Notes: generated by a model not told the origin, from the sequence alone. A DNA stretch of 64,000 bases from Blattamonas nauphoetae (GCA_033064195.1 JARBJD010000114.1:124001-188000), one strand, 5' to 3'; positions 1 to 12,450 are shown, counted from the stretch's first letter. Numbers and translations: made by a program.

Positions 1-536
1 ATTCATATGAACCGAAAGGATGGAGCCTTTGTCTGTCGTAAAAACGCCGACCACAGGTGATTGTATTGGTTTCGTAACTTCGCCATCACCATACGAGACA
101 AACCTCCCATCAACAATATGACACACGGCAAATGAACCATCTGAATGCCCGAGTAAGAGCTGAATATCGATTGACTTTGATTCCTGATGAGAATTAGTAG
201 ATAGAGACAAAAAACGATAGAAAATGAGAATTTCCCTACAGCTGAAGAATTGTCCTTCACAGCCCAGTTCAGTGATGAATATCCAAGAGCTACATGTCTC
301 CTTTCCGTGTATTCTTTGGGAGATGGATTTTCTTTACATTCCCAAAGTTTGATTCGATTATCAGGGGTAATTACAACAAATAAAGAATTGTCGGGCGAAA
401 ATCCTGCGAGAGACATCGGAAAATTGGCAGGAAATTCTGTGACACAGAGATGAAAATTTCTTACGGTTTGACTCAACATTGCATTACTGGGCGTTTTGAA
501 GAGAAGAACAACCACTTCTCGAAGATGCTCGATCAT
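1..536 (-). CDS. WDR43/Utp5-like WD40 protein, N-terminal part (runs off left edge)
   Basis: The start is placed at the ATG complementary to 534-536. One intron (184-239, 56 nt, GTAGGG...CATCAG) joins two exons; reading through it gives frame-breaking hydrophobic junk. The start of the protein has a beta-propeller blade with GFSPDNSLFVVITPDNRIKLWE, which resembles the first blade of WDR43/Utp5, and the second exon continues with LLLGHSDGSF. WDR43/Utp5 is part of the t-UTP (UtpA) complex of the small-subunit processome in the nucleolus, needed for pre-rRNA transcription and processing. Only about 160 residues lie in the window, so the family call is moderate; another WD40 protein is possible. 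An internal Met about 20 residues in (MLSQTV) could also be the start. Confidence 0.5.
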
Positions 537-565
537 TTTCAAAGATTACTGTTGATTTGGTGAAT

Positions 566-605
566 GTATCCTTTTCCTCAGAATCAGTGCTGAGGAAAAG
601 GATAC
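566..605. repeat. Perfect 16-bp inverted repeat (hairpin, 8-nt loop)
   Basis: GTATCCTTTTCCTCAG (566-581) and its exact reverse complement CTGAGGAAAAGGATAC (590-605) flank the loop AATCAGTG. The structure sits 30 bp upstream of the WDR43-like ATG and 185 bp beyond the eS30 stop codon, both genes on the minus strand. It could act in the eS30 transcript end, in the WDR43-like promoter or 5' UTR, or be a remnant of a foldback element. Nothing in the sequence decides between these. Confidence 0.8.
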
Positions 606-790
606 TACATCGCCCAAAACCACAACGTGATGAAATTTCACAAACTCTTGTGGTGATTCATCGATATAGGTCGCAAACCATCCATTTCTTGCCCGTACTC
701 TGAATCAGAGATGGAATTGTGAAAGTGTGCAAATTTCATCCTCTTTCGAGAGAGGTGTCTCCAAACGAAGTGTTTCCAGAACAAAGAAGC

Positions 791-1111
791 TTAAAGCAGG
801 TTGGCGTTGGCTCCCTTGGTCTTTTGCTTGTTTGGACCGTCGCGGCGTTGGCCTGGAGCGATCACAGCGAAACGCTTCTTGTAGACAACACGAATCTTGT
901 TGCGACCAGTTGGCTTCTTGTGAGTGGCTGTCTTCTCAACCTTTGGTGTGTGGTCGCGCACTTTACCGGCACGTGAAAGAGCTCCGTGGACTTTTCCTGA
1001 AGAGTGGAAAGTTGGTAAGAACAGAGATATGTGGGGGGAAATGTATCAAAAGACAATCAAAAATGAACTAATAACAGAATCTGATGAAAGAGTTTGTGAT
1101 ATCAAACCCAT
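791..1111 (-). CDS. RPS30: 40S ribosomal protein eS30 (69 aa)
   Basis: The gene is on the minus strand in two exons: 1108-1111 (ATG plus one base) and 791-996, joined across a 111-nt intron (997-1107, GTTTGA...TTCAG). The product begins MGKVHGALSRAGKVRDHTPK and ends KGANANLL, the eS30 pattern over its whole length. An intron right after the start codon is also known for yeast RPS30, from memory. There is no N-terminal ubiquitin-like FUBI domain, so this is a stand-alone eS30 and not an animal-type FAU fusion. eS30 is a small basic protein of the 40S subunit near the decoding site. Overlapping open frames on the plus strand here are shadows. Confidence 0.93.
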
Positions 1112-1376
1112 TTGTGTTTAGAGACTTAGGTGGAGAGAGATCTTGAAGCATCTTAATCGGGCGTCATAAAGCTAAAACGCGTTTTCTCGAGGGTGAAGCT
1201 GATTACACTGTTTTGACGGGAGTATATGCTTGAGTACGTTCCAAAAAACAGATTTTCCATCCTGATTTTCAATTTAGATTGAGCAATTGAGAATACGGAT
1301 AACATTTCCATTTCTTGTGGGCGCCGAATGCGAATTCAATTCTGAGACAAATACAGGAGGTGGTTTCCACTCCCAC

Positions 1377-4300
1377 ATGTCAAAACGTCGTAAATATGCC
1401 TTTGATGACGATGACGATCATGTTAGCATCTATACCCAACAACACTCAACGGATACGTCATGGCTCGATAACTTGGCTCAGGAAGCACGCACAGAGATAG
1501 ACTTCACTTCATCAAATCCTATCTCATCAGTATTTGACTCTCAAGATTTGTCATCTACTATTCACAGTATATCTCTCCCATTTACCAGTTCATTCTCCAT
1601 ATTGACACATCTTTTCTATATTTAGTGGACGAATCATTTCAAAATCGCGTCCAAGCTATTGAAACAGGATTTAACACCCGTTTTCAGACTTTTGAAGACA
1701 GCAGAAATATACTTGGACACGCTACCTCATCGTCACTATCAACGACTCTTAATACACAAAATATCGACGAAACTATCAATACAACCACCGATACTCAACA
1801 AAATGTTGCTAACACACTCTTTTCACAATTAGATGATATACTAAACGTCATGGATCCACAGGAATCAGATAAAAATCAACCATCAACACGCCAGTCTCAT
1901 CGCCATGACTTCCCAGACAACCCCTCAACATTATCTTACTTGACCTTCCAACCAGAAATCCCAGTTATCATCCATGAGGACGATTCAGATGGTTTTGTCC
2001 CCCAAATTGATGATCGATCAGCATCTCCTGTGATTCACGCTAAACCGCAAATAAGAATGAAGATTGAACTCTCAGATAGCATTGTGCAGTCCTCTTCTCC
2101 GGATCCAGAAGCAGGTCGATCATATCCTTCAATCCCTTTGGATTCTCCACCTTCTTCCTCCCGATCTCCCCCACAACGTCCAATCACACCCATTGAATCA
2201 ACTGAAGGAAAAATGTCATTTGAAGAAGAGTTGGAACAGATGAGACAACGTTTAGAAGCTGAAATCGCGGAAGAATTTGAACAAGTCGAGCTTGATCGAA
2301 TAGCTCAGGAGAACAAGGAGCTTCACGATATGCACAACAACCGTGTCGGTTTTATCAAAGCAGATTTTGAAAGTCGACGTGCTCGTCGTCATGCACAGCT
2401 CAAAATAGCGTCTGTTGCGCTGGAAAATCAGGTGAAAGATAAAACCAACACGTTTTTGATGTTTTTGAAAAGTCTCCAAGCCACGGCAAATGATGACACA
2501 CCTCCACCCGACACTCCCACTCCGTTGTTTACGTTATCATCCCCAAGTTCCCTTCCACAGGCTTTGGAGTATCGCCCTATCTCGAGTCTTCCTCTGCTTC
2601 GACCGTTCTCGCCACTCAAATTGAGAGGTACCGTTGAAAGGATGAAGGCTCAACAAGAACAGACGATCTCTCAAACCAACGCAACACCGCCTCGACGACT
2701 GACTCTGAGCAAGCCGAGTGGGTCGCAACCAATCATCGCTCCACGTAACCCAAATAAGACACTACGGCCGCGAAACCAGCCGCAACCGAACAATTCACGT
2801 CCAGCATCATCCACCAAGGAACCGTCGAAAGTTCCACATTTTGGATCTTCCGAATTGAGAGAAGACGACTTTCCGGCAACATTTCACCCATCATTTTCAA
2901 ACCAACTCAAAACACTCCAACAAAGTGCACAAATGACTCTTGATCGAGCGATCTGTTCCTCTGAAGCTCCGTTCCAACAATCTCTCCAAGCAGCTACAGC
3001 AAAACGGAAGAACGAGATCTCGCTCTTTACCAAACGAATCAGACAGAGTTACGAGACAGAACGGGACCATCAGATTTCATCGTTTATGCAAAGTTTGGGC
3101 GATGGAAGTGCTCTCCCACCGTTCAAGTCGCCGTTCATTTCATCACTCCTCAAACCAACATTTGATACACTCCAAGCCAAAATGAACCTCAGAAGAACAC
3201 CCCTCACAGCATATGCTCTTCCCCCACTCCACACTCATCACACACTCTACCAACTCCCATTCAGACATCCCAACCCATCACATCTTCAGTTATCTCTCAT
3301 ACCACTCATTCCACATCGAACACCACTCCCTAAGTTCCCCCCACGTCCCAAACAATCACAGAAACAATCCATCACTCGGTTTTTGATCAATCGGAAAGTT
3401 AGCGTGGAGACACCAAAAACCATTCTGGACCAATCTCTCTTCCAAAACCTTGATTCTTCGTCACCTCTCCGTTTGATGTCACTTCAGCTCTCCAGCAACT
3501 CCCTCTCGGACCTCTCGTCTCTCCTTCCCGACAAATCATTCTACACCAACGCAAAGGGGGTCTACAACCAACTCCTGTTTCTGGATGTTTCAACAAACGC
3601 CCTCACTTCACTCCAGCTTCCAACGAACACATCATTCTTTACAACGAGCTCCCCTCTTCAAAGGATATCAATTGTCCGAGCACTTGGAAACAAGATATCA
3701 TCACTCCACTCTTTTCTCACTGTACCCCCAAATCCACCGTCTTTTCCGACACTCATTTCACTCGATCTTCGGTCAAATAAACTCGATTCTCTTTCGACTT
3801 CCTCCAAATCCAGCCACTCCTTCGCATCATCGTTTCCATCACTTCTGTCTCTCGACGTGTATCGGAATCAACTGAAGAATATGCGAGATGTGATCGAGGC
3901 GCTTCCACGTTGTCTGCTGGCACTGGATGTCGGACGAAACTTGTTTTCTGGAGTCCTTCCACTTACGCTGATATCGACCCAACTCCCTCTCCTCGATAAA
4001 CTCACACTCTACACAAACAAGTTCGAGTCACCTAAAGTCCAGAACAGTACAACACAATCCAAACAGCACACTTCTGTCTCCCTCCCATCATCACGTCTGC
4101 CATGGATTGATTCCATTTCCATCCATCATCGACCGATTGACCTGATTCGGACCTTCTTGTCAGCATCTTCGCAACCACAATCTCCAAACGATCCGTTCAC
4201 ATTCGCACTGTGGCTCCTCACAGAACTCCGGTTGAATGAAAACAAGCTGACGTCAATGCCAAACCTCTCTTTGAACTTTTTCCTTCCCTCTCTTGTCTCG

Positions 4301-7120
4301 CTTAACCTCAGCGAGAACGAGCTGACATCCATCCCTCCACTCCACAATCTCCACTCACTCTCCATCCTCTCTCTTTCCTTCAATAAAATCCAGCCATTCA
4401 ATCCATTGTCTTCACCACCCCCAACATCCCAAGTTAGCCCAGACCCTTCATTACTTTGGTATTCGTCGCTTCTCCCCCTCGCTCTTGTCGCACGCACGCT
4501 GACGTCTCTCAAACTCAATGACAACCCGATCACCGAACAATTCCCGCAATATGGGCTCGTCTGCCTGCTGTTACTCCCCAACCTCAAATCTCTTGACAAC
4601 GAAGATATCACTGGGTCTACACTTGCACTTCGGCAGTCTGATTCACAACGCTTCATCCAGCCAACCATCCTCAAGAATCCTGGTTCACTGGTCTTCAGGA
4701 CGATTGCAGCCCTCTCTCGAACAAGCGGAGTTCGAAGACTCATGAACACGGCAGTGATGAATGGTGTCCCCTTCGATCCGATCGAGAGTGAAGTCGTCGT
4801 TCCATCGTTCACCCGTCAAGGAAGTTGTCCACCTCCGTCGTCAGGTGTTTATGTGGAGAGGGAGGGGGCTGAAATCAATCAACAGCCTCGGCCCACAAAC
4901 GAGGGAGAGAACGAAACCACTGTCATTCCTCTCCGTTTCAAACCATCGGAATTGTCAACACGATTTCCATTTTGGTTGAATTCACTCATTCATTCGCAAA
5001 ATGTGTTCGAACCGCTGTCTCATTGTGGTCCTGTGCCGCTTGACACGTCACCAGATGTTTCAATTGTCCGCCTCTCAACATTGATCCATCCACAACTATC
5101 GTTCTCATCCCCTTCGAACTGGCAGGATCATTCATTTCCAGAACAAATTGTGTTCTCAACGGACACACAATTGTTCAGGAAATCTGTTCAATCCACAAAC
5201 ACAACCAACCGTTTCAGACACACTCTCATCAAACAAGCGATTGATCGGTCGGCTCTTCTCAGATTGCACTCACATTCACAGACGATGACTGGGAATGTGT
5301 CAACTGACACACGATCCTTGATTTCCGAATCAATTCGACTGAAACAGCAGTTCAATATTTCAGAACAGAACGTGAAGGCACTTCAATCCATCTTTGAAGA
5401 AAAAGACGAAGCAAAGTGCGAACATCGCCCGCTCTCATTCACATTTGAGAAGCACACAGGTTCATTCGTCTCAACTGGAGAGACAGTGGATTCCCTCATG
5501 ACATCACACCCTTTCACATTCCAAACGTCATCATCGCAACCAACGTTCACCTTTTCTTCAAAAGGCTTCCAGAAGGCAAAAACCACGCAACTCGCCGCCA
5601 ATCGAGTATGGACTGAAAATGAAATGAAAAGGAGAAACACAGCGACTTTCATCCAAAAATGGTGGAAGCGTGCAAAGAGGGGAATCTGGCAGAAAGAATT
5701 GCGAGATAAAGAAAAGTTGAAACGTGAAGAAGAAGAGAAAAAGAAACGTGACGACGAAGCTAAGCTGAACGAAACCCTCACAAGACCACCGACTGCAAAA
5801 GTATCGTTCAGCACCGATTTGGAGCGGATACTGAACGAGGAGATCGACCTTGATGCATTCGACGCATTCCTCTCAAAACCGATTGAGATTGCACACGGAG
5901 ACGAAGTCGCGGAGGACGAGTCGTCGGAGTCTGAACATGTCGAAGAAACGCCGATCGAAGAGGAGGAGGATGAGGAGGAGTTGTACGATCCAGCTGGTCA
6001 GGCTTCAAGTGGAATTATTCCTCGCCAGGCTGATGATTCGACGAACCGGCATTTGGAAGAACTTTTTACTCGAACGAATCAAGGGTATGCTGACCTCACC
6101 CACTCAAAAGAATTGTCACAACTCTCCGCCAGAGACAATGACCAAATTGAGGATTTCAAGCAGACAGACCTCAATTCTACGATTGCCTCATCAACAAGCA
6201 CACTCCCCACCACACAGTCTCAGGTCGATCCCGATGACCCACTTTTCTTCCTCATGCAACAACGCCGAAAACGGGCCCAAAAGTTGACAGACCAGAACAA
6301 GGTCCAACTCATGCAGATTCAAAGAGACAACGAAATTCGACAACGACAGGCTGAGGTCATAAACCGTCGTCCAGTCCGAAGAACAAAAGAACCCGAACCA
6401 CAGCCAAAGAAACCAAAAGCAGGACTCCGCCCGCCTTCGCCGAGACTGTCTCAAGTTTCGTCAAAAAGTCGGATTCCACTGTCAACCCAACAACCACCTG
6501 TGCCGATGAATGTGTTGTCGTATCCGACGGCCTCTCCGGGAAGACTGAACTCTCCGAGAGTTATGCTTGAAACGCCTCCGCAGGGAGATCGCAATAATCG
6601 TCCGGCATCGCCGCGCCGTCCACACTCGGCTGATCGACCACTTTCGTCTCGACCGCTCTCTGGAGGATCGTCACAGGATTCTCGAACACATCCACACTCG
6701 ACAGATGATTCGAGACGAGACGATAGATTCTCACTTCCTCCGTTCACATCAGACTCACTTGGAGGAGACCGCCACACAGTTCAGCACCCCAATCCATCGT
6801 ACGTCACCCATCCGCCAGATCGGTTCCTTCTCTCGGACTCGATCACGTCTCGAAATACTCTCGAACTGCAGTCAATCTCAACTCCAACTCCATCCTCACC
6901 GCAACACTTCCCTCAGCCGATTTATACAAATAGACTCGAGCCGTCAACCACTTCAGCCCCAATTGCATCGAAATCGCAACTCCGCCCAACTCGGCAAGTC
7001 ACTGTTGATGTTCCCAAACCAAGATCGAAAAAAGACAAAAACAAAATGAAGGATCTTCTCAAAGGAATCGAGATTGTTCAAGATGATCCTCCCTCAAAAG
7101 CGAAAGCAAAGAAACGATAA
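1377..7120 (+). CDS. Giant leucine-rich-repeat/IQ/coiled-coil protein (1,894 aa)
   Basis: Exon 1 is 1377-1566 and exon 2 is 1626-7120, with a 59-nt intron (GTATAT...TTTAG); splicing restores the frame through a split ATG. The N-terminal third is Ser/Pro-rich with a coiled coil near residues 260-330. Residues about 670-1060 hold at least eight leucine-rich repeats, for example LISLDLRSNKLDSL, LTELRLNENKLTSM and LVSLNLSENELTSI. An IQ-like helix, TATFIQKWWKRAKRG, lies near residue 1400 and leads into a charged coiled coil. The tail is basic and Pro/Ser-rich and ends in Lys/Arg clusters. LRR plus IQ is seen in centrosomal and ciliary scaffolds such as CEP97 and LRRIQ proteins, so a calmodulin-binding cytoskeletal scaffold is plausible. 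The exact ortholog is not recognised. Confidence 0.85.
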
Positions 7121-7412
7121 AACCGACACTTTTCGGACTCAACGACAGTTATTGATTCAATTCTTCTTTATTTTCTTCTTTCTCCTTTAAATTCATTTTT
7201 TTGTTTTAGTTCACTTTCTGAGACGAACACCATCAATTCCATCACGAACCAATCCTTCAATGTTCTGTCGTGGGTTGGATCCTTATTCAGATTTCTTCAA
7301 GACGTTTTCCACAATAACAGTTACTAATCACACAAAAAATGCGAAATGGTCTGTTCAATTGCAGGAGCATTTACAGAAAGATAAAAAAGCCTGGTGACAA
7401 TTGTGTTTCTCC

Positions 7413-10400
7413 TCATCTGTATTTTGACCTTCTGGTGCCACTCCTAGATGACCCAGTGGGTGTCCGCGAAGCTGAACTTCCCCTTGGGGCATATTTCTTC
7501 TCCAGAGCCCGTCTGAGACAAGCAGTATATCTGTCCTTCCCAACAGTTCTGAGACACCCATACACAACGTACATGACGATGACGCAGACACCCAGAACTG
7601 AAGTCGAGATGATCGTGGCGATAAGAGACGCAGGGATTGTGGGGTTGGGAGGGGCACTCTTTAGCATGATGTAGTCAGAATCTCTTTTTATCCCATATTC
7701 AGTAACTTGGACCCCGACGTACCATTCACTGTTTGATTTCTTGAGGTAATCCCTCGAAAACCACCCATGGACCAATGTTTCGTTCACCACCTCCACTCTC
7801 TCACTATTGAAGAAGTCTTGCACTCCCATGTGAGATCGGAGTCGAATCACCAAGTTGCATGGGAAAAAGTTGGTTCCTGTGAGGGTAATGAGATTCTCAG
7901 CGTAAGTGACGGACTGTATAGTTGGCATGAAGCTGTGGGCATCAACATACTGTTGCTCACCAGATACTGGGTCACGGATTAGAATTGTCTGAACAGTGTC
8001 AGAGGAAATCCACAGCTCGTCACTTTCTGGTTCTGTTTGGATGTCTCCTAAACTGAGTGTGGAAAGCTGTGAAAGGAAGATGTTCCATCTGAAGGACTCG
8101 AATCCGGTTGGGCCAACACCGTTCCGGGCGAAACAAACGTTGTCGAGGATCACTTCAGATTTGATGATGTGGAGGGCACCAAACGCCATGGCGATAAACG
8201 ACGAATGGGTGATGGTGCCTCTGGATGACTGAATGAGGACTCCACCAGAATTGTGAGAACAAAGCTGGCTGACTGGAGTCGGAACAGAAGGTGTCGAGGA
8301 ATAGTCGATGCAGTTGAATTTGGAGAGTGTGAAATTCGTCGACATGATCTGTACGATTGGCTCAGATTCAACGAGAGCTGTTGTACTCACCAGCTCCCAC
8401 TTGGTCAATGTCAGGTTTGACGACCAGTTTGATGATTGTCGTTGAAGGATTCCATTTCGGACTGAACAGGTTTCAAAACAAACTGAGCCGAGGTTGATTT
8501 GGTAGTCGTTCTGGAGCATGATTGCACACGCACCGAATCGAAAGTCTCGGACAAGTAATGTATCAACAGAAAGGCTCCCAGATATTACATTGATGAGTGT
8601 TGGAGTGATCTGGTCGGCAAGATTGTGTGAAGTTTGTGGAGAGAAAGTTCGGGTGGGGGTTGAACTGAAGTTGGTTGAAAATCCAACAGAATGAGAAGGA
8701 AAGTGGCGAATGTGCTGGTGAACACACGTTGAAGGGCCTGAGTCTTCAGAATTGCGTGAACGAGATGTCTTTGTTTGGATAAACTCGCAGTTCTGGAGCA
8801 GAAGCGTCCCTGTTTGGAGAGAGATGACCGAGTACGTAATGAGTTTTGGGACGAAGATTGACAAATCATGGATTTGCACGTTTCCCTTCGACATCATGTG
8901 TGCAACCCCTATCAAGGACCCTGCGTCCAAGATGAGATTCGCTCTGTTTCGGAGAGACTTGAGTATCATGTTGTTCAGGACAGAGTTCTCGGAGAGGTTG
9001 GCTTGTTCGTCGATTTCGACTTGTGTCGTGTTCTCCATTGAGAGACACGAATTCAGTGAGGCGCACGGATCATCGCTTGATCCGCAGAACGGTGAACTTG
9101 TGCTATGAGCAGATGAGCTTGAAACGATGAATTCTGTTCGATTGGATGTGATGGTCGAAGTAATTGGAGACAGTTTCCCGTCGTGTGAAATCGCAAAATA
9201 AGGTGCAAGGGATGGAGAATAATAATCAAACTGGAGTTGGGTTTGTGGTGAGAGTTGGGATAAAGAGGTGACAACGAGGAGGATAGAGCTAATGTTGCTG
9301 TGTGTTGTGGCCAGATTCTTCAGCAACAAATTGGCTTCTTCAAGATTGAAAAACGAAATCATAATGTCTCTGACGGTGGCATATTGATCTTTATTGATTG
9401 TGTTAGTGAAGTACGTATTCGAGATCGTGACTGAATTCGCATCAGAAATGTCGAATGAAAGGAGGGCTCCCTCTCGAGTACGACACACACAATCAGTAAA
9501 GTAACAACGTGAAATTAGGACATTTGCTTGCTGGTCACCCTTGAAGAGAATGGTAGCAGAGCATTCGGTGAAGTTTGTGTTGTAGAAATTGAGAGATCCA
9601 TCTGGAAGAGTCGCAAAACTTTGTCCAATTTCAAGATTCTTTAACAACGAATCATGAAGAAAGATTGTTGCTGGTCGTTTCGGAGTGTCGTGTCGAAGAG
9701 CCTCCAGATCTACGACATGAAATGACACAAAATCCGTTGCTATCACATTGTTAAACGACAGAATAGTGCCAAAGATGGAGAAAACGGAAGTTTGTGGGGT
9801 GAAAACGACGAGTGAAGATTGACCGATGGAAACTTGCCCCCCTTGGCATGAAAAGACTGGGTCTTGTCTCTCTTGCATGACATTGATTCGAAGCTCCCAC
9901 AAATGAAGGGTACTCTCTTCCCAGTCGGCGGTTTCTTGACAGATGAAGGAGCCGTGTTCGGAGACAAAGAGAGTTGTCGATGGAAGTGCATAATCACGAT
10001 ACTTGATCGTTGCTGGAATTGCTGAATATAATATCGCGGATGGATAAACAGAATTACGTGGAGGAGAAGGAGTTTGATGTGAATCAGACGGTTCGTGATG
10101 CTGGATCGAAACGTGGAGAGATGTAAACTCGAATGATGTTGTGAGTGTGATGTCAGAAAGACAACTGGCAGTGATCATTTCATATTGTCCATGTTGGGCA
10201 ATTTTTTCTTGAATCCGATCGTAGAGAGTATCGATTCCATTCGCGGTTGAGGAATCCACATAGAGCTGGAGATTCGCGTCAAGAGGAGTGGGAATGTCCG
10301 GATTTCCGATCGGATTTTCTTGTGGCAATGCATGAAGAACAATAGGAATAGAGGAGTTGGAAATGAAAAGGTGAAGAATGATTGAAATGAGGATGATTGT

Positions 10401-10613
10401 GCAGTGCTCTGTCAGGGCAAAAAAATAATAAGGTCGCCGAAGACGAGATGTGTGCACAAGAGACAATTTATGTTGTGTCATCTTCTCTTCTAGAACATGA
10501 AGGAGATCGCGATCCGACCACAAATCAGAATCTAAGACCTCTGTGGTGAATTCTTGGACAAAGTCGAACTTTCTCAGAACTGATTGTAAAAAGAAGTGAA
10601 AACCGATGAACAT
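7413..10613 (-). CDS. Membrane-anchored beta-helix-like surface protein with IPT/TIG-like domain (about 1,066 aa)
   Basis: A single long exon. A hydrophobic stretch near residues 68-90 (CTIILISIILHLFI) looks like a signal peptide or membrane segment, so the true start may be internal or on an unseen exon. The middle has irregular repeats rich in Asn, Thr and Ser of the right-handed parallel beta-helix type (for example NSVTISNTYFTNT) and many NxS/T sites. The motif CGSSDDPCASL is of a kind I associate with large oxymonad surface proteins. Near residues 905-950, IQSVTYAENLITLTGTNFF resembles an IPT/TIG domain. A single transmembrane helix (about 997-1025) is followed by a short basic Ser/Arg-rich cytoplasmic tail. 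It is probably a cell-surface protein with the bulk outside; the ligand is unknown. It converges with the LRR gene, 292 bp away. Confidence 0.75.
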   Translation of the reverse strand: MFIGFHFFLQSVLRKFDFVQEFTTEVLDSDLWSDRDLLHVLEEKMTQHKLSLVHTSRLRRPYYFFALTEHCTIILISIILHLFISNSSIPIVLHALPQENPIGNPDIPTPLDANLQLYVDSSTANGIDTLYDRIQEKIAQHGQYEMITASCLSDITLTTSFEFTSLHVSIQHHEPSDSHQTPSPPRNSVYPSAILYSAIPATIKYRDYALPSTTLFVSEHGSFICQETADWEESTLHLWELRINVMQERQDPVFSCQGGQVSIGQSSLVVFTPQTSVFSIFGTILSFNNVIATDFVSFHVVDLEALRHDTPKRPATIFLHDSLLKNLEIGQSFATLPDGSLNFYNTNFTECSATILFKGDQQANVLISRCYFTDCVCRTREGALLSFDISDANSVTISNTYFTNTINKDQYATVRDIMISFFNLEEANLLLKNLATTHSNISSILLVVTSLSQLSPQTQLQFDYYSPSLAPYFAISHDGKLSPITSTITSNRTEFIVSSSSAHSTSSPFCGSSDDPCASLNSCLSMENTTQVEIDEQANLSENSVLNNMILKSLRNRANLILDAGSLIGVAHMMSKGNVQIHDLSIFVPKLITYSVISLQTGTLLLQNCEFIQTKTSRSRNSEDSGPSTCVHQHIRHFPSHSVGFSTNFSSTPTRTFSPQTSHNLADQITPTLINVISGSLSVDTLLVRDFRFGACAIMLQNDYQINLGSVCFETCSVRNGILQRQSSNWSSNLTLTKWELVSTTALVESEPIVQIMSTNFTLSKFNCIDYSSTPSVPTPVSQLCSHNSGGVLIQSSRGTITHSSFIAMAFGALHIIKSEVILDNVCFARNGVGPTGFESFRWNIFLSQLSTLSLGDIQTEPESDELWISSDTVQTILIRDPVSGEQQYVDAHSFMPTIQSVTYAENLITLTGTNFFPCNLVIRLRSHMGVQDFFNSERVEVVNETLVHGWFSRDYLKKSNSEWYVGVQVTEYGIKRDSDYIMLKSAPPNPTIPASLIATIISTSVLGVCVIVMYVVYGCLRTVGKDRYTACLRRALEKKYAPRGSSASRTPTGSSRSGTRRSKYR

Positions 10614-10642
10614 GGATGTGAGACGCCAAAAAAGTCAAACAT

Positions 10643-12326
10643 TCAGCTCACACAGTTCGCCCCCAGATCACACAAAATGATCGCCGGAGCTCTGCGATCG
10701 TTGTCTATTGCCCAAGGGTAATATGAAACCATTATTATCTCCAAAACCTCATTAACGCCTTCCTCTTCCCAGAGCTCGACCCATTCTTTGTGAATGTGCG
10801 TGAGACGGTCCTCATCTTCATCATAGTCAAACATTGTCTGTGACAGGATCATGCACGCACGAGACATGTCCTCGTTCGTAGTTATGTTTGGTAGTGAGAT
10901 CATCATTGCAGGAAAGAGTTTTGTGGCATTGGCACATTTGTAGAAAGACACATCTGAAAGAGACACTTCCATCACATGATCAACAACATAGTCCATATTG
11001 TCGCCAGTGACTTGTTCGAGTGTAAGACGATGAGAGAGGAGCGTGCAGAGTAGTTTGCCGTCTTCGCCAACGACCTTCCGGACCATCGCACATCCATACA
11101 AGTAATTGTTAGAATCAGTGCCATAATAATGGGTGGGTCGGAGGTAAAACGAGCGAATGTGGGACACAAGATTCGTGAGGATGTGAAGGATGAGGCGGGC
11201 TCGTTCCAGAGTGGACTGACCCCGGCTTGTGAAACCGCTTTCTTCAGCAAAACGAGTGATAAACGAAGAGCGGATGAGGGTCTGGAGGGTGATGGCTGAT
11301 GACGAGGACGAGATTGAATGGACAGTTTCCAGGACACTATCAGTGATCCTCTCGTTGTGGAAGGAAGTAATCAACAAAAGAAAGTCATAGAACGGTTCAG
11401 CAGTCCGATGCTTTTGAGGGAAGACTTGGAAAATGGCACTTCCAAGTCGACTTGGCTGATCAGCTCGAATGGTGGATTGGACAGCGTGGAGTCCAGCAGA
11501 GATGATAGTTTCAAGGGTGATTCGTTGGGAATCGGTAAGCTTTCCAGATCCCTGCGCGCTCAAGAATTGCCACTGAGATGCGCATTCTTTCAGAAGAAGA
11601 CCAAGTTGAGAGATATCAACGTAGTCAAGGAGATTGTCTGCAGTGTTTGTGGCAAGTGAGGGATGGAAAAGACATGCATGAAGATAAACCAAAAGAAAAT
11701 GAACTTCTTGTGATTCATCTTCGTGCTCAACGAGAACGGTAAGTGATGATAGGGCGACGCGTTCCTTCTTCGATAAGGGGAAAAATTGTGAACCAACGAA
11801 GCTAATTGTGTCCATAACAATTTGGTCGTCTTCGCAGAGCAAAAAGGGCAGGACAGCATGGAGTAGCAAAGAAAGTTGTGTTTCAGACAAAAATCGGTTA
11901 ACAGACGAAATGACCATCTTCGCAAGAGCTGTTTCAGACCCCAGAGAGAAGATATTCATGGGGAGAGAAGAAATAAGCATTGGAGATGTGCACAGAGGAG
12001 TTCTTGCGGCCAAGATATAGTCGAGAGAAAGATTAACAACTTGGACAAATAATGGACGGTGTGACCATGTCAGATTGGATGAGTCAGTGAGACGGAGTAG
12101 ATGCAACCATACATCTTCAAAGTCTTGATGAGATCGGAGAAGTGGAAGTACACCAACAAGAAGATCATCCACAAATGATGATCTTAAGATCTCATTTAAT
12201 TTGGATGAGTGGCTGGGCGCTAAACAACTGAATAAAAAATAACGAAATAATCAGACCGACGGGCGTCTGAATGGCGATGGGGGTTGAGTGAGGATGATGG
12301 ATTGGGTGAGGAGCAACTGAAAACAT
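10643..12326 (-). CDS. Helical (HEAT/ARM-like) protein of unknown function (548 aa)
   Basis: Exon 1 is 12257-12326 and exon 2 is 10643-12219, joined across a proposed 37-nt intron (GTCTGA...GTTTAG). The phases match and there is no in-frame ATG in the long exon upstream of its first conserved-looking helix. The product is almost wholly helical, with repeated hydrophobic patterns such as VWLHLLRLTDSS and LLHAVLPFLL, typical of alpha-solenoids. There is no signal peptide, membrane segment or catalytic motif. It lies 29 bp downstream of the surface-protein start, on the same strand. I do not recognise the family. If the small first exon is wrong, the coding frame still holds from 12219 down. Confidence 0.65.
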
Positions 12327-12450
12327 GACAGAAGTATCGAGCGAGATTGAGGGACTGGAAAGTGAAATTATATTTAGGGCAGGATCTTCTCATGTCAGTT
12401 CTTGCTCTGAAGAGCTCCTAATTTAAACAGTGTCAGTCAAGAATCATGAA

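Noticed and set aside
719-1071. Plus-strand open frames of 85 and 114 codons
   Set aside because: They lie antisense to eS30, whose sequence and intron are clear.
4126-4812. 228-codon open frame on the minus strand
   Set aside because: It is antisense to the LRR gene and arises from its Ser/Pro-rich codon use. It has no protein-like pattern of its own.
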